Positions 49,598 to 58,142 are shown, counted from the stretch's first letter. The stretch is DNA of 64,000 nucleotides from Christiangramia crocea (GCF_022410465.1 NZ_JAJSON010000018.1:124001-188000); one strand, 5' to 3'. The notes: a model not told the origin generated them from the sequence alone. A program made the numbers and translations.

Positions 49598-50160
49598 TGG
49601 GATATGATTTTAAATTCAGCTTTGACAAATACATCTACTACCTCGGCAATATTCTGCCATAATATTTTAGGAATCTTAATATCGTGGTCTTTACATTTAA
49701 CCTTGAACTCAGAATTAAGAGACATAATTTTTCCATCACTGCTCATTTGTATCGTTACCGGCAGCTCTCTTTGGTCACTCACACCATGCACCGTAAAAGT
49801 TCCTTTAAAAATCACTTTCTGGGGCCTGGTAGAGGAAATATCTATCTCTTTTGTGCTTTTCCCCTTAAAGATGGCATCGGGAAATCTTTCGCTTTCCATG
49901 TAATTTTCGTTGAAATGCTCCTGCATCAATGCCTTATCAAAACGAAAAGATCTCATTTTCACCTTAAAGGAAATATCGCCATTGTCAGAATTAATAACCG
50001 AGACTCCTTCCTTTGAAATTGCTTCAATATCCTCGACAGGTGCTGAAGAGTAGAATCGCACAGAAGCAGAAGTGGTTTGATAAAACTGTGCACATACAGG
50101 CTGGGAGCAAATTATGCTAACCAGAAGGGGAATAATTATATAGGATAAAACCTTATTCAT
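49594..50160 (-). CDS. YceI family periplasmic lipocalin-like protein
   Basis: A 188-residue exported protein of the YceI fold, which binds polyisoprenoid-type lipids in characterised members. Signal peptide MNKVLSYIIIPLLVSIICSQ, cleaved near PVCAQ; the domain shows FYQTTSASVRFYSSAPVEDI, MRSFRFDKALMQEHFNENYM, and HGVSDQRELPVTIQM. I start at the ATG at 50160; 50169 is an alternative. It is first of three genes with DUF5777 and a Rieske lipoprotein. A hairpin lies directly upstream. Confidence 0.87.
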   Translation of the reverse strand: MNKVLSYIIIPLLVSIICSQPVCAQFYQTTSASVRFYSSAPVEDIEAISKEGVSVINSDNGDISFKVKMRSFRFDKALMQEHFNENYMESERFPDAIFKGKSTKEIDISSTRPQKVIFKGTFTVHGVSDQRELPVTIQMSSDGKIMSLNSEFKVKCKDHDIKIPKILWQNIAEVVDVFVKAEFKIISQ

Positions 50161-50170
50161 TTGTACCATA

Positions 50171-50207
50171 TAAAAAATAAAAAAGGTATAGTTTTGCTCT
50201 ATACCTT
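50171..50207 (-). terminator. terminator of the flavin monooxygenase gene, or hairpin in the YceI leader
   Basis: AAGGTATAG (50183-50191) pairs perfectly with CTATACCTT (50199-50207), 7-base loop; on the minus strand it runs into a T-rich tail. It ends the gene at 50269, but it also sits immediately before the YceI start, so it would lie in the YceI leader or promoter. Confidence 0.7.
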
Positions 50208-50268
50208 AATAAATTTACATAATATATGTTAAATTCTAAATACTTATCCTGATTTTTAACTTTTATAT

Positions 50269-51315
50269 TTAATTGTTATCCAGTTCAGAAATATAATTAT
50301 ATAAATATCTTGCATCCTTTTTTATTCCTCCAAGAGTAGCTGATCCTCTGGTATGCAGCCATGGAAGGCCTATAAAATACAAGCCTTCTATATTACTAAC
50401 TCCCCTGTAGTGGTTAGGATAACCATCTTTTGATAGTTCAAGCCCTTCTATCCAGTTAAAATTAGGCCGGTAACCGGTAGCCCAGATTATATTTTTCAGA
50501 TCATCGATTTTTTTCTTTTCCGTAAAGATCAGGTCTCCTTCAGCATTTTTTGTTTTCCCAACGGCTTCCACATTCTTCCTTTTCAATATACCCTTTACAT
50601 CTGTACCAATAACCGGCTGCCTTGATCTACTCAGCCTTCTCCCTAACCAGGTATCGCGGCTAAAGCTAAGGAAGCCTATTTTTGTAAACCACCACCACAA
50701 TGTTTTTCCCAGGATTTCCTGGGGTAGGACCTTAACATCTGTAGTACCGGAAAAATAAACCTGTCTATCGTCTTGGGAGACCTCATCAAGGATCTGAAAT
50801 CCGCTGTCTCCGGCTCCAACCACCATAGCCTTGCCTTCCTGCAACTGCGAAGGGTTTTTATAATAATTACTATGTATCTGGAAAATATTCTCATCTATCT
50901 TTTTAGAGAAAGGCGGAGTATAGGGAATATGAAAAGGTCCGGTTGCGATCACCACATTCCTGGACAATAGGTCTCCTTGCGGACTCTTAAGCACGAAATG
51001 GTCACCTTCGTGAGAAATATTCTCAATAAGTGTGTTCAGCCGAAAGGGAATCTTAAATTTATCCACGTAATTCCTGAAATAATCGGCAACCTCGGTCTTA
51101 GATGGATAATGGCCTTTTTCAGCGGGAAATTCCATGCCGGGCATATTGTTGAATTCAGATGGAGTAAATAGGGTAAGCGAATCCCAACGGTTGAGCCAGG
51201 AAGCTCCGATTTCACTTTCCTTGTCCACAACCAGATAATCCACATTTAATTTATTCAGGTAATAGGCCATAGCCAAACCAGCCTGAGCTCCACCAACAAC
51301 AATAAAATCAAGCAT
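50269..51315 (-). CDS. flavin-containing monooxygenase-like oxidoreductase
   Basis: A 348-residue FAD/NAD(P) enzyme of the CzcO/FMO group. The FAD motif VVGGAQAGLAMAYYLNKL is at the N-terminus, the NADPH motif MVVGAGDSGFQILDEV in the middle, and IIWATGYRPNFNWIEG near the end is the ATG motif of the group. The FxGxxxHxxxY fingerprint of true FMOs is not clear, so the reaction is uncertain. Start: ATG at 51315; the frame runs 18 bases further. It stands alone, divergent from the creatininase gene. Confidence 0.83.
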   Translation of the reverse strand: MLDFIVVGGAQAGLAMAYYLNKLNVDYLVVDKESEIGASWLNRWDSLTLFTPSEFNNMPGMEFPAEKGHYPSKTEVADYFRNYVDKFKIPFRLNTLIENISHEGDHFVLKSPQGDLLSRNVVIATGPFHIPYTPPFSKKIDENIFQIHSNYYKNPSQLQEGKAMVVGAGDSGFQILDEVSQDDRQVYFSGTTDVKVLPQEILGKTLWWWFTKIGFLSFSRDTWLGRRLSRSRQPVIGTDVKGILKRKNVEAVGKTKNAEGDLIFTEKKKIDDLKNIIWATGYRPNFNWIEGLELSKDGYPNHYRGVSNIEGLYFIGLPWLHTRGSATLGGIKKDARYLYNYISELDNN

Positions 51316-51405
51316 TCTACAGAATTTATACAAAAATAAGATTATAAACGGGCAGGCCTAAATCTTTTAAACTTCATTATTTTAGTGCAACCATAAAACA
51401 CGATC

Positions 51406-52179
51406 ATGAAAAAAGCTATAAGACCTTATGTACTTGCCGAAACTAACTGGAAACAGGTGAAAAACGAGAATTACAGCACCGCGGTCCTGCCCTGGGGAGC
51501 TACAGAGGCTCATAATTATCATCTTCCCTATGCCACCGATAATATCCTTGCAGAAGAATCGGCCATACAGGCTGCGGAAATCGCCTGGAAGAATAAGGCA
51601 AGACCAATCGTCTTACCTACCATCCCTTTTGGGGTGAATACAGGACAGATAGACGTTAAACTATGTATGAATATGAATCCGAGCACCCAGTATGCAGTTC
51701 TTAAGGATATTGTCCAGGTACTGGATCACCATAAAATTCAAAAGTTTGTAATCATAAATGCTCATGGCGGAAATAATTTTAAGCAAATGATCAGGGAATT
51801 GAGTCTGGACTTCCCGAAGGTTTTCATCTGTACCCTGAACTGGTGGCAGGCTACCAATGCTAATGAATTCTTCCAGGAACCGGGAGATCACGCAGGCGAA
51901 CTTGAAACCTCTGCAGTAATGCATTTAAAACCTGAGTTATGCCTGCCTTTGGAGGAAGCAGGAGAGGCCCAGGCAAAATCTTTCAAATTAAAAGGATTAA
52001 AAGAAGGCTGGGTAAGCACTCAAAGAGAATGGACCAAAGTAACAGAAGATACCGGAGTTGGCAATCCAAAAGCAGCTTCCGCAGAAAAAGGAGAAAGATT
52101 CTTTAGGAAAACGACAGAGATTATAGCAGGTTTCCTTCAGGAATTGCATGAGGCCGATCTGGAAGATCTATATGAATAG
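51406..52179 (+). CDS. creatininase family amidohydrolase
   Basis: A 257-residue metal-dependent amidohydrolase. Metal-ligand motifs: LPWGATEAHNYHLPYATDN (Glu, His, Asp), FGVNTGQIDVKL, VIINAHGGNNFKQMI and GDHAGELETSAVM (His, Glu). The family includes creatinine amidohydrolase and enzymes acting on other cyclic or formamide substrates; the actual substrate is not evident. Its stop is 3 bases from the convergent DUF456 gene with no terminator between. Confidence 0.87.
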   Translation: MKKAIRPYVLAETNWKQVKNENYSTAVLPWGATEAHNYHLPYATDNILAEESAIQAAEIAWKNKARPIVLPTIPFGVNTGQIDVKLCMNMNPSTQYAVLKDIVQVLDHHKIQKFVIINAHGGNNFKQMIRELSLDFPKVFICTLNWWQATNANEFFQEPGDHAGELETSAVMHLKPELCLPLEEAGEAQAKSFKLKGLKEGWVSTQREWTKVTEDTGVGNPKAASAEKGERFFRKTTEIIAGFLQELHEADLEDLYE

Positions 52180-52182
52180 GTT

Positions 52183-52680
52183 TCAAAAAATGATCTCTTT
52201 ATAGCTCCAGAACTGATAAAGAAATAAGATCAGAAAGGCAAAAGTAACTATGAACTCCATAAAGCTGGAAGCCAGTAGTCCTATAAATGAACCGAAGGCT
52301 GCTTTCCCGGCAGTTCGGGAACCGCTTTTGTTCAGGATCTCCCCTATAAATGCCCCCAGAAAAGGACAGATAAGAATAGCAAATGGAAAGGGAGCAAAGA
52401 TCCCGATTATTAAACCAATGGTCGCACCGATCATCCCTTTACGGCTTCCCCCAAACTTCTTCGTTCCCAATGCCGGCACAATAAGATCAAGTATATAAAT
52501 AAGAATGGTAACGCCCAGGGTAATACCAAGAAACAAATAATTGAGACCTATTCCGGGGATTAAATAAAAGATTAGCAAACCAATCCAGCTAAGCGGAACA
52601 CCAGGCAGAACAGGCAGAACGCTTCCGGCCACCCCTAGCAGCATAAATATTCCGGCTACTATAAATAAGATAATTTCCAT
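52183..52680 (-). CDS. DUF456 membrane protein
   Basis: A 165-residue protein with about five hydrophobic helices, Gly/Pro-rich in the DUF456 manner: SVLPVLPGVPLSWIGLLIFY, IPGIGLNYLFLG, GSRKGMIGATIGLIIGIFAP and KAAFGSFIGLLASSFMEF. No function is known. Read from ATG at 52680, 116 bases from the divergent BlaI-type gene, so its upstream region borders the BlaI operators and could be co-regulated; there is no direct evidence for that. Confidence 0.83.
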   Translation of the reverse strand: MEIILFIVAGIFMLLGVAGSVLPVLPGVPLSWIGLLIFYLIPGIGLNYLFLGITLGVTILIYILDLIVPALGTKKFGGSRKGMIGATIGLIIGIFAPFPFAILICPFLGAFIGEILNKSGSRTAGKAAFGSFIGLLASSFMEFIVTFAFLILFLYQFWSYKEIIF

Positions 52681-52732
52681 TCATTCAGATTTATAACGAC
52701 AACGAAGATAAACAACTTAATCATAATTTATT

Positions 52733-52768
52733 AACTAAATTATTAGTTTAAACTAATTTTTTAGTTTA
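52733..52768. promoter_or_regulatory. double operator of the BlaI-type regulator
   Basis: Two palindromes 18 bp apart: AACTAA-ATTA-TTAGTT (52733-52748) and TAAACTAA-TTTT-TTAGTTTA (52749-52768). They overlap a -7-like TATATTAG (52767-52774) ahead of the BlaI gene at 52797. BlaI/MecI proteins bind such dyads; autorepression by the adjacent regulator is very likely. Confidence 0.8.
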
Positions 52769-52796
52769 TATTAGCACCAATAAATTCATCATTGTC

Positions 52797-53159
52797 ATGA
52801 AACAACTTACCAAAGCCGAAGAAGAGATAATGCAGATTCTTTGGGAATTAAAAGAAGCAAATGTTGCCGGGATCATCGAAGAAATGCCTGAACCCAAGCC
52901 GGCTTACAATACGGTTTCCACAATTGTACGCATCCTGGAAAATAAAGGTTTCGTCGATCACCGGCAGAAAGGAAAGGGTTATATATATTTTCCTGTACTG
53001 GAAAAAGAAACCTATAGCAACCAAAGTATCACCCAGCTTATGGACAATTATTTCAACGGTTCTTTTAAGAGCATGGTAAGCTTTTTCATGAAGAAGAATG
53101 ATCTGAGTGCACAGGAGCTTGAAAGCATTATGAACGAAATTAATAAAAACGAAGACTGA
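52797..53159 (+). CDS. BlaI/MecI/CopY-type transcriptional repressor
   Basis: A 120-residue winged-helix repressor. LTKAEEEIMQILWELKEANV (residues about 4-23), PAYNTVSTIVRILENKGFVD (recognition helix, about 34-53) and the C-terminal dimerisation helix (KNDLSAQELESIMNEI) are typical. In the bla/mec systems a membrane metalloprotease BlaR1 cleaves the repressor. Here the next gene, overlapping by one base, encodes an M56-type protein, and two perfect dyads lie in the promoter, so the circuit is complete at the sequence level. Confidence 0.92.
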   Translation: MKQLTKAEEEIMQILWELKEANVAGIIEEMPEPKPAYNTVSTIVRILENKGFVDHRQKGKGYIYFPVLEKETYSNQSITQLMDNYFNGSFKSMVSFFMKKNDLSAQELESIMNEINKNED

Positions 53160-54739
53160 TGTTACATTATTTTTTACAGGTCCTCTTCTTTCAGCTGTTA
53201 TTCCTAATGGTTTATGAAATGTTTTTGAAAAAGGAAACCTTTTTTAATTACAATAGAGCCTATCTGCTCTTAACGCCTGTTCTTGCTTTTATAATCCCAT
53301 GGTTACGACTTGAATTTCTAGTGGAGGCCGTTCCGTCAAACGCCAGGATCGTTCTTCCGGAAATTATCACCCGGGATCCTGTTATTTACACTCAGAATTT
53401 ACCTTTGATTGTGATAAACGCTCAAGGTGGATGGGAGCCAAACTGGTGGTTCATTACTTATGCTATAGGTGCGCTTATAAGTTCCATTCTATTTTTCAGG
53501 AAATACAGTTATCTTAAAAATCTATTCCGATCCGGAAGGAAACTAAAGGAAGAAAATTTAAGGATCGTGGAAGTTCCTGATTCTGCTATTGCTTGTACAT
53601 TTTTCAATACTGTTCTTCTGGGGGATCAGCTTTCAGAAGAAGAAAGACATCAAATACTGGCTCATGAGCTCGTACATGTCGAACAAAAACACAGTTACGA
53701 CCTTATCTTCTTTGAAATAATGAAGATCCTCTTCTGGTTTAATCCCCTGATCTATATCTACCAGTCAAGGATCGCAGGACTTCACGAATTCATTGCAGAT
53801 AGTGAGGTTGTGAAAAAAATTCCAAAGAAGACCTATTTCGAGCAAATGCTGAATAGTGCTTTCAGTACAAAAGATATTTCTTTCACCAGTCAATTTTTTA
53901 ATCATTCATTAATCAAAAAACGAATCATCATGTTACAGAAAGACAAATCCAGATCCATTACGAAATTTAAGTTCCTGGTCATCATCCCGCTAATGCTCGC
54001 CATGCTCACTTATGTGGCCTGTTCAGAAAATACCACTGAAATCGGCGCAACTGATTCCAGTATTCCAGAGTTTGGTTATACGCTGACAAAAGGGAAAGAA
54101 ATGACCACTCAAAATAAAGCTGCTCATACAAAATATGAAGACTTCCTTTTAAATAATCCAGATTATGTGAGTTGGGCAACTATAGAAGCTGACCAGATAA
54201 CCTATTCTATACATCCGGCAGGTGAGGAAGTACCTTCAGGCTATCGTAAAATGGAGGTTAGTTTTCCTGATGGAGATTCTTATATCATGTACATGAACTT
54301 ACAACCTGGCTCCAGTGAAGAGAAACGCCCACATGACATGAAGCCGATAAAAATTGATAATGACCTGGCCTCACAGAAAGAGGTTCCTTTTGGTTTAATA
54401 GACCAGGTCCCTGTTTTTCCTGAATGTAAAGGTCTTGCCTCGGGCGAAGAACAAAAAGACTGCGTGAGCAGAAAAATTTCAATGTTCGTAAACAAAAACT
54501 TCGACACCTCATTAGGAAAAAAGCTTGGGTTGACCGGAATAAACAGAGTAATCGTACAATTTAGAATTGATGAAACCGGCAATATTACCGATATCAAATC
54601 CCGTGGACCACACCCTGAACTTGAAAGGGAGTCTGAAAGAGTGATTGCCAGTCTTCCTAAAATGGAACCGGGAAAACATCGCGGCAAAAAGGTTAGCGTT
54701 ATGTATTCTTTACCAATAGCATTTAAAGTAGGTGAGTAG
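53159..54739 (+). CDS. BlaR1-type M56 metallopeptidase with TonB C-terminal domain
   Basis: A 526-residue membrane sensor-protease. Helices at about 1-22, 33-50, 95-113 and 271-287. The M56 zinc site is H169-E170-x2-H173 in ILAHELVHVEQKH, with the downstream ligand region GLHEFIADSEV (E210). After the last helix a periplasmic part follows, ending in a TonB C-terminal-like domain (about 405-526: VPVFPECKG, VIVQFRIDETGNITDIKS, SLPKMEPGKHRGKKVSVMYS). The penicillin-binding domain of BlaR1 is absent, so the signal is not a beta-lactam; the TonB-like domain may sense or contact outer-membrane partners. Confidence 0.88.
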   Translation: MLHYFLQVLFFQLLFLMVYEMFLKKETFFNYNRAYLLLTPVLAFIIPWLRLEFLVEAVPSNARIVLPEIITRDPVIYTQNLPLIVINAQGGWEPNWWFITYAIGALISSILFFRKYSYLKNLFRSGRKLKEENLRIVEVPDSAIACTFFNTVLLGDQLSEEERHQILAHELVHVEQKHSYDLIFFEIMKILFWFNPLIYIYQSRIAGLHEFIADSEVVKKIPKKTYFEQMLNSAFSTKDISFTSQFFNHSLIKKRIIMLQKDKSRSITKFKFLVIIPLMLAMLTYVACSENTTEIGATDSSIPEFGYTLTKGKEMTTQNKAAHTKYEDFLLNNPDYVSWATIEADQITYSIHPAGEEVPSGYRKMEVSFPDGDSYIMYMNLQPGSSEEKRPHDMKPIKIDNDLASQKEVPFGLIDQVPVFPECKGLASGEEQKDCVSRKISMFVNKNFDTSLGKKLGLTGINRVIVQFRIDETGNITDIKSRGPHPELERESERVIASLPKMEPGKHRGKKVSVMYSLPIAFKVGE

Positions 54740-55880
54740 AGTAACTTTAATCATACTTTGTTTCATTTTTTTTCGGGTCGAGGTCGGGGCCCAGACTCCG
54801 GTTTTATCTGTCGCCGACAGCCTTGCTGCGGTAGGGAGCCACCATGAAGCCATTCAGCTTTTGGAAAATATTGAAACAAAGAATGAGAGAATCTACCTGA
54901 AACTGGCACAATATCAACAAGCAAAGGGATTGGATGCTAAAGCTTTGAAGAATTACAGGAAAGTACTGGATATGAATCCTGACAGAATACTCACTGCAAT
55001 AGATTACGGGGAATTACTTATTGAAACCGGTAAGCTAAAAGAAGCTGACAGCCTGTTTGGACGTCTGGTCGATAAATATCCCCGGAATGCCAATTTTCAG
55101 TATAGAATGGGACTTATCAGGGAAAGGCAGAAAGATAAAATGGCGGAGCATTTTTATTATCGCGCCATAGGACTGGATTCAACTCACCAGGCTGCAATTT
55201 ATAAAGTTGCCAGGACCCATATGAGACGTAACAAATTCAGTAATGCGATAGAGTTAAGTCAAAAAGGTCTTCAAGCAGCACCAAACAATGTATCGCTTTT
55301 ATCCATCCTGGCCCAGGCCTATTCTGTTTCCAGTCAGTATGAAAAGGCCATTCCGGTTTATGAAAATTTGATTGACCTGGGAGAGGAATCTGAATTCATT
55401 TATGACAGACTGGGCTTTGCCTATTACAGGACAGGTGACCTGGCCATGGCCGCGGAAAATTTTAAGAAGTCACTGGACCTCGAAGACCGGAACAGCGCCA
55501 CTCATTACAATCTAGGCAAGATCTATAATCAGCTGGGAGATCCGGAAAAAGCAGAACAGCATCTTTTAATGTCCATCCTCATTAAAAAACAACCGGTGGA
55601 TGCGGAATTCTTAAGTCTTGGACTTACCTATAAAAAAATGAAAGATTATAAAAAGGCGCTCAATTACTTTGAAATGGCCCTGGAGGAGAACCCGGATAAC
55701 GAAAGAGCACTGCTGGAAAGGGCGATTGCGGCCGATGCTTTTTTTGAAGATAAAAAATCTATACTGAATTATTATCGCGATTATCTGGACCGGTACAAAG
55801 ACATTGGCAACGCACAAATGATCGCAATGTCAGAATACCGTATAAGCGAACTTAAAAAGGAGATACATCTTTCTGAATAG
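54732..55880 (+). CDS. exported TPR protein
   Basis: A 382-residue protein starting with GTG at 54732, overlapping the sensor gene by 8 bases. Signal peptide VTLIILCFIFFRVEVGAQ, then about nine tetratricopeptide repeats of 34 residues (for example KALKNYRKVLDMNPDRILTA and AENFKKSLDLEDRNSATHYN). TPR arrays mediate protein contacts; here in the periplasm. Third gene of the BlaI-BlaR1 operon, it is a candidate partner or target of the sensor. No other domain is seen. Confidence 0.85.
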   Translation: MSRVTLIILCFIFFRVEVGAQTPVLSVADSLAAVGSHHEAIQLLENIETKNERIYLKLAQYQQAKGLDAKALKNYRKVLDMNPDRILTAIDYGELLIETGKLKEADSLFGRLVDKYPRNANFQYRMGLIRERQKDKMAEHFYYRAIGLDSTHQAAIYKVARTHMRRNKFSNAIELSQKGLQAAPNNVSLLSILAQAYSVSSQYEKAIPVYENLIDLGEESEFIYDRLGFAYYRTGDLAMAAENFKKSLDLEDRNSATHYNLGKIYNQLGDPEKAEQHLLMSILIKKQPVDAEFLSLGLTYKKMKDYKKALNYFEMALEENPDNERALLERAIAADAFFEDKKSILNYYRDYLDRYKDIGNAQMIAMSEYRISELKKEIHLSE

Positions 55881-55937
55881 TATTTTTTCCTAAGCTGCTA
55901 TATTTCACTATTTTTGAAATCCGTAAGCGGATTGTCA

Positions 55938-56411
55938 ATGAGAAAATCTTTACTGCCTGTACTAATTCTTATCATCGCTTCCTGCAACTTTGAAACTAAA
56001 AAGATCTCTTCAGAAGAGGTTTTGGAGCAGGAGAGTCGTTCCCTTAACTGGAAGGAAGTAGATGAGTATCCTGCATTTGAAGAATGTAAGAATAAAACCG
56101 AGCTAACCGCTGCGAAAAATTGCTTTGAAAGTAAGATTGCCAGGACTATTTATTCATTTCTAGCCAGTCAGCAGCCCGTAGTGACCGAAAGCATCAATGA
56201 CACACTTTATATTTATCTGGAAATCACTAAAGAGGGACAGCCACAAATAGATTCTGTAAAGGTAGATACCACCATAACCAATCAACTCCCCGATATTGAA
56301 AAATGGCTACGGCAAAGTATAGACTCACTTCCAAAGATCTATCCTGCCAGCAAACGGGGGATCCCGGTTTCAACAGTATTTAAGATGCCCATAGTAGTGA
56401 AAGCGGAATAA
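55938..56411 (+). CDS. lipoprotein with TonB-C-like domain
   Basis: A 157-residue lipoprotein with a lipobox (IIASCNF, Cys at about 17). Its remainder resembles the C-terminal domain of the sensor two genes upstream: EYPAFEECKN against VFPECKG, a Cys-containing helix (KNCFESKIARTIYSFL), a strand LYIYLEITKEGQPQIDSVKV and an ending TVFKMPIVVKAE. I read it as a stand-alone TonB-C-like module. Start: ATG at 55938; a TTG at 55914 is possible but weak. Last gene of the operon; a soluble partner of the sensor is plausible. Confidence 0.75.
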   Translation: MRKSLLPVLILIIASCNFETKKISSEEVLEQESRSLNWKEVDEYPAFEECKNKTELTAAKNCFESKIARTIYSFLASQQPVVTESINDTLYIYLEITKEGQPQIDSVKVDTTITNQLPDIEKWLRQSIDSLPKIYPASKRGIPVSTVFKMPIVVKAE

Positions 56412-56446
56412 ATGGAAGTTAGAATTTGGAAGTACGAATTACGAAT

Positions 56447-56532
56447 GTCATCTATAGACTACTTCTCCCGATAGCGACCGGGATCGTATTGACTCGTATA
56501 AGTCATTCCGAGGCTCAGCCGAAGGAATCATC
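56447..56532. repeat. dispersed intergenic repeat, copy 3
   Basis: CTCCCGATAGCGACCGGGAT followed by GTCATTCCGAGGCTCAGCCG and AAGGAATCATC. The second part is the GTCATTCCGAG...GAAGGAATC core. It fills the gap between the lipoprotein and YciI genes together with GAATTTGG/GAATTACG-type simple repeats. Confidence 0.7.
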
Positions 56533-56547
56533 TGTTTGATTAATAAC

Positions 56548-56841
56548 TTAGTCGTTCTCAAACTTACTTCCCACAACTGCGTTCCACTTTCTCACCTTCC
56601 ATTCTTTGATGAGTCCGTTTTTAACATAAGGATCGTTTTTAGCAAAAGTACTTGCAACATTATCATCTTGCCCCCGAAAAACAAGAACTGCCTGATCAGC
56701 CGGCTCATCAAGGGCCCCTCCCAGCACGAGGTCTCCGTTTTGAGCCGCTTCCTTAGCCAGGCCAAGATGTTCTGCTCTGTATTGCCCACGTTCCTGGAGG
56801 TAATTATCTGTTAATTCATAAAAAAGTATATAATAATTCAT
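56548..56841 (-). CDS. YCII-related protein
   Basis: A 97-residue dimeric alpha-beta barrel protein of the YciI family. YYILFYELTDNYLQERGQYR, HLGLAKEAAQNGDLVLGGAL (with the His near residue 25) and NDPYVKNGLIKEWKVRKWN match the family, whose members include chlorohydrolase-like enzymes and domain partners of sigma factors. Function here is unknown. It lies between two intergenic repeats and is probably monocistronic. Confidence 0.83.
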   Translation of the reverse strand: MNYYILFYELTDNYLQERGQYRAEHLGLAKEAAQNGDLVLGGALDEPADQAVLVFRGQDDNVASTFAKNDPYVKNGLIKEWKVRKWNAVVGSKFEND

Positions 56842-56878
56842 ATTAAGAGTTTTTATTTATAAAGGCTTCCTAATTATT

Positions 56879-56941
56879 GAGACTGCTTCGTTTCACTCGC
56901 AGTGACATTAAATGTCATTCCGAGCAAAACGAAGGAATCTC
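56879..56941. repeat. dispersed intergenic repeat, copy 4 (long imperfect palindrome)
   Basis: GAGA-CTTCGTT-CTCG-TGACATT on the left and ATGTCA-CGAG-ACGAAG-TCTC on the right mirror each other around 56911, forming a long imperfect hairpin. It shows the family's complete form most clearly. Confidence 0.8.
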
Positions 56942-56963
56942 GATTTTCCATTCTCAATTATCC

Positions 56964-58106
56964 CTATTTCCTGAATCTTCTGCCTTTCCATTCGTAACCG
57001 TTAAAAAGTGAAAGCCCTGCAACATACACAGAAAAGAAAGGGTACACAATACTGCACCAAAAGTAACTTCTCATCAGGTTTTCTCTTTTAAAAAACTTCG
57101 CCGCCTTGTAGATCAGGATAAAATCAGCATTGAATTTGAGTAAAAAAGCAAGCATTACATACTGATAGGATATAACTTCTAAAAAAGCGAGACCGGCGTA
57201 GAGGATCAATAATAGATTCATCAGAAAAACTATGATTCCCGTAAACCTTCCAAATGAGCTTTTATAGGCTGATGCCTTGGCCGCCCAGCGGAGCCTTTGG
57301 TTTATTAGTCCACTTAAGTTTTTCTGTAACCTGGTAAGAACAATTAGTTCTTCCGATTTCAAAAAAGATAGCTTCAGACCTTTCTTATTTAACTTTTGAA
57401 GCAGAAAAACATCATCCCCACTGGCAATATTTTCATTTTCGGAAAAACCGGAATTATTCAAAAACGCATTTTTATCGTAACACAGGTTCGCAGCATTACA
57501 CATAAATTGCTTTTCAATACCAAAGCTACCTACGGTGGTAGACTGAAGACTCATAAAATCCATTTCTTCGAAACTATTGAATAGGGCTTTCTTCTTTCCT
57601 GCTCCCTGAATAAATCCCACCGGACCGGCAATAAGTTTAGAACCTTTCTCGAAAATTTCCTGATCAAAGCCCCGAAGCCAGTTTGGCGGAACTATGCAAT
57701 CGGCATCTGTAGTCACAATAAAATCAAAATCAGACGAATTTATGGCAGTGTACACAGCATCTTTCTTTGGCGAAACCGATCTTCTGATATTCTCCAGAAT
57801 TTTGACCTTCATTTCCGGAAAGTTCTTTTGAAATTCTTCACATAATATTTTGGACTGATCCTGTGATTCATCATTCACAAGGATGATTTCAAACTTATCC
57901 AGAGGATAATGCAATCCAGAAAGTGATTTGAAAAGACCCGGAAGGTTTTCAGCCTCATTTCTATATGGCACTATAATGGTGAAGCCTGTTTCCGCATTAA
58001 GCTTCTTTAAGTTAAAATCGGGCAGTCTTTTCCAGCCATAGATCAGGCTCGCTATTAAACCCAAATAGCCGGCTGTTACAAGCACAAGGAAAATAAGTAA
58101 AAGCAT
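56964..58106 (-). CDS. glycosyltransferase family 2, membrane-bound
   Basis: A 380-residue GT2 protein with an N-terminal helix (LLLIFLVLVTAGYLGLIASL) and about three C-terminal helices. The catalytic core has IIVPYRNEAENLPGLFKSL, TTDADCIVPPNWL (the DxD equivalent), SGDDVFLLQKLNKKGL and the QRLRWAAK motif near residue 275. It resembles polysaccharide-synthase-like GT2 enzymes; the sugar and acceptor are unknown. No other polysaccharide genes surround it, so it is likely a single housekeeping enzyme. Confidence 0.85.
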   Translation of the reverse strand: MLLLIFLVLVTAGYLGLIASLIYGWKRLPDFNLKKLNAETGFTIIVPYRNEAENLPGLFKSLSGLHYPLDKFEIILVNDESQDQSKILCEEFQKNFPEMKVKILENIRRSVSPKKDAVYTAINSSDFDFIVTTDADCIVPPNWLRGFDQEIFEKGSKLIAGPVGFIQGAGKKKALFNSFEEMDFMSLQSTTVGSFGIEKQFMCNAANLCYDKNAFLNNSGFSENENIASGDDVFLLQKLNKKGLKLSFLKSEELIVLTRLQKNLSGLINQRLRWAAKASAYKSSFGRFTGIIVFLMNLLLILYAGLAFLEVISYQYVMLAFLLKFNADFILIYKAAKFFKRENLMRSYFWCSIVYPFFSVYVAGLSLFNGYEWKGRRFRK

Positions 58107-58142
58107 GACCGCTTAGTTTAATGCTGCCAAAGCAGAATTATG

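Noticed and set aside
54280-54687. 135-codon frame antisense to the BlaR1/TonB gene
   Set aside because: Lies within the TonB-like domain of the real gene; Ser/Pro/Leu-rich shadow translation.
52797-54739. Beta-lactam resistance locus
   Set aside because: BlaI/BlaR1-type genes are present but there is no beta-lactamase and the sensor lacks a penicillin-binding domain.
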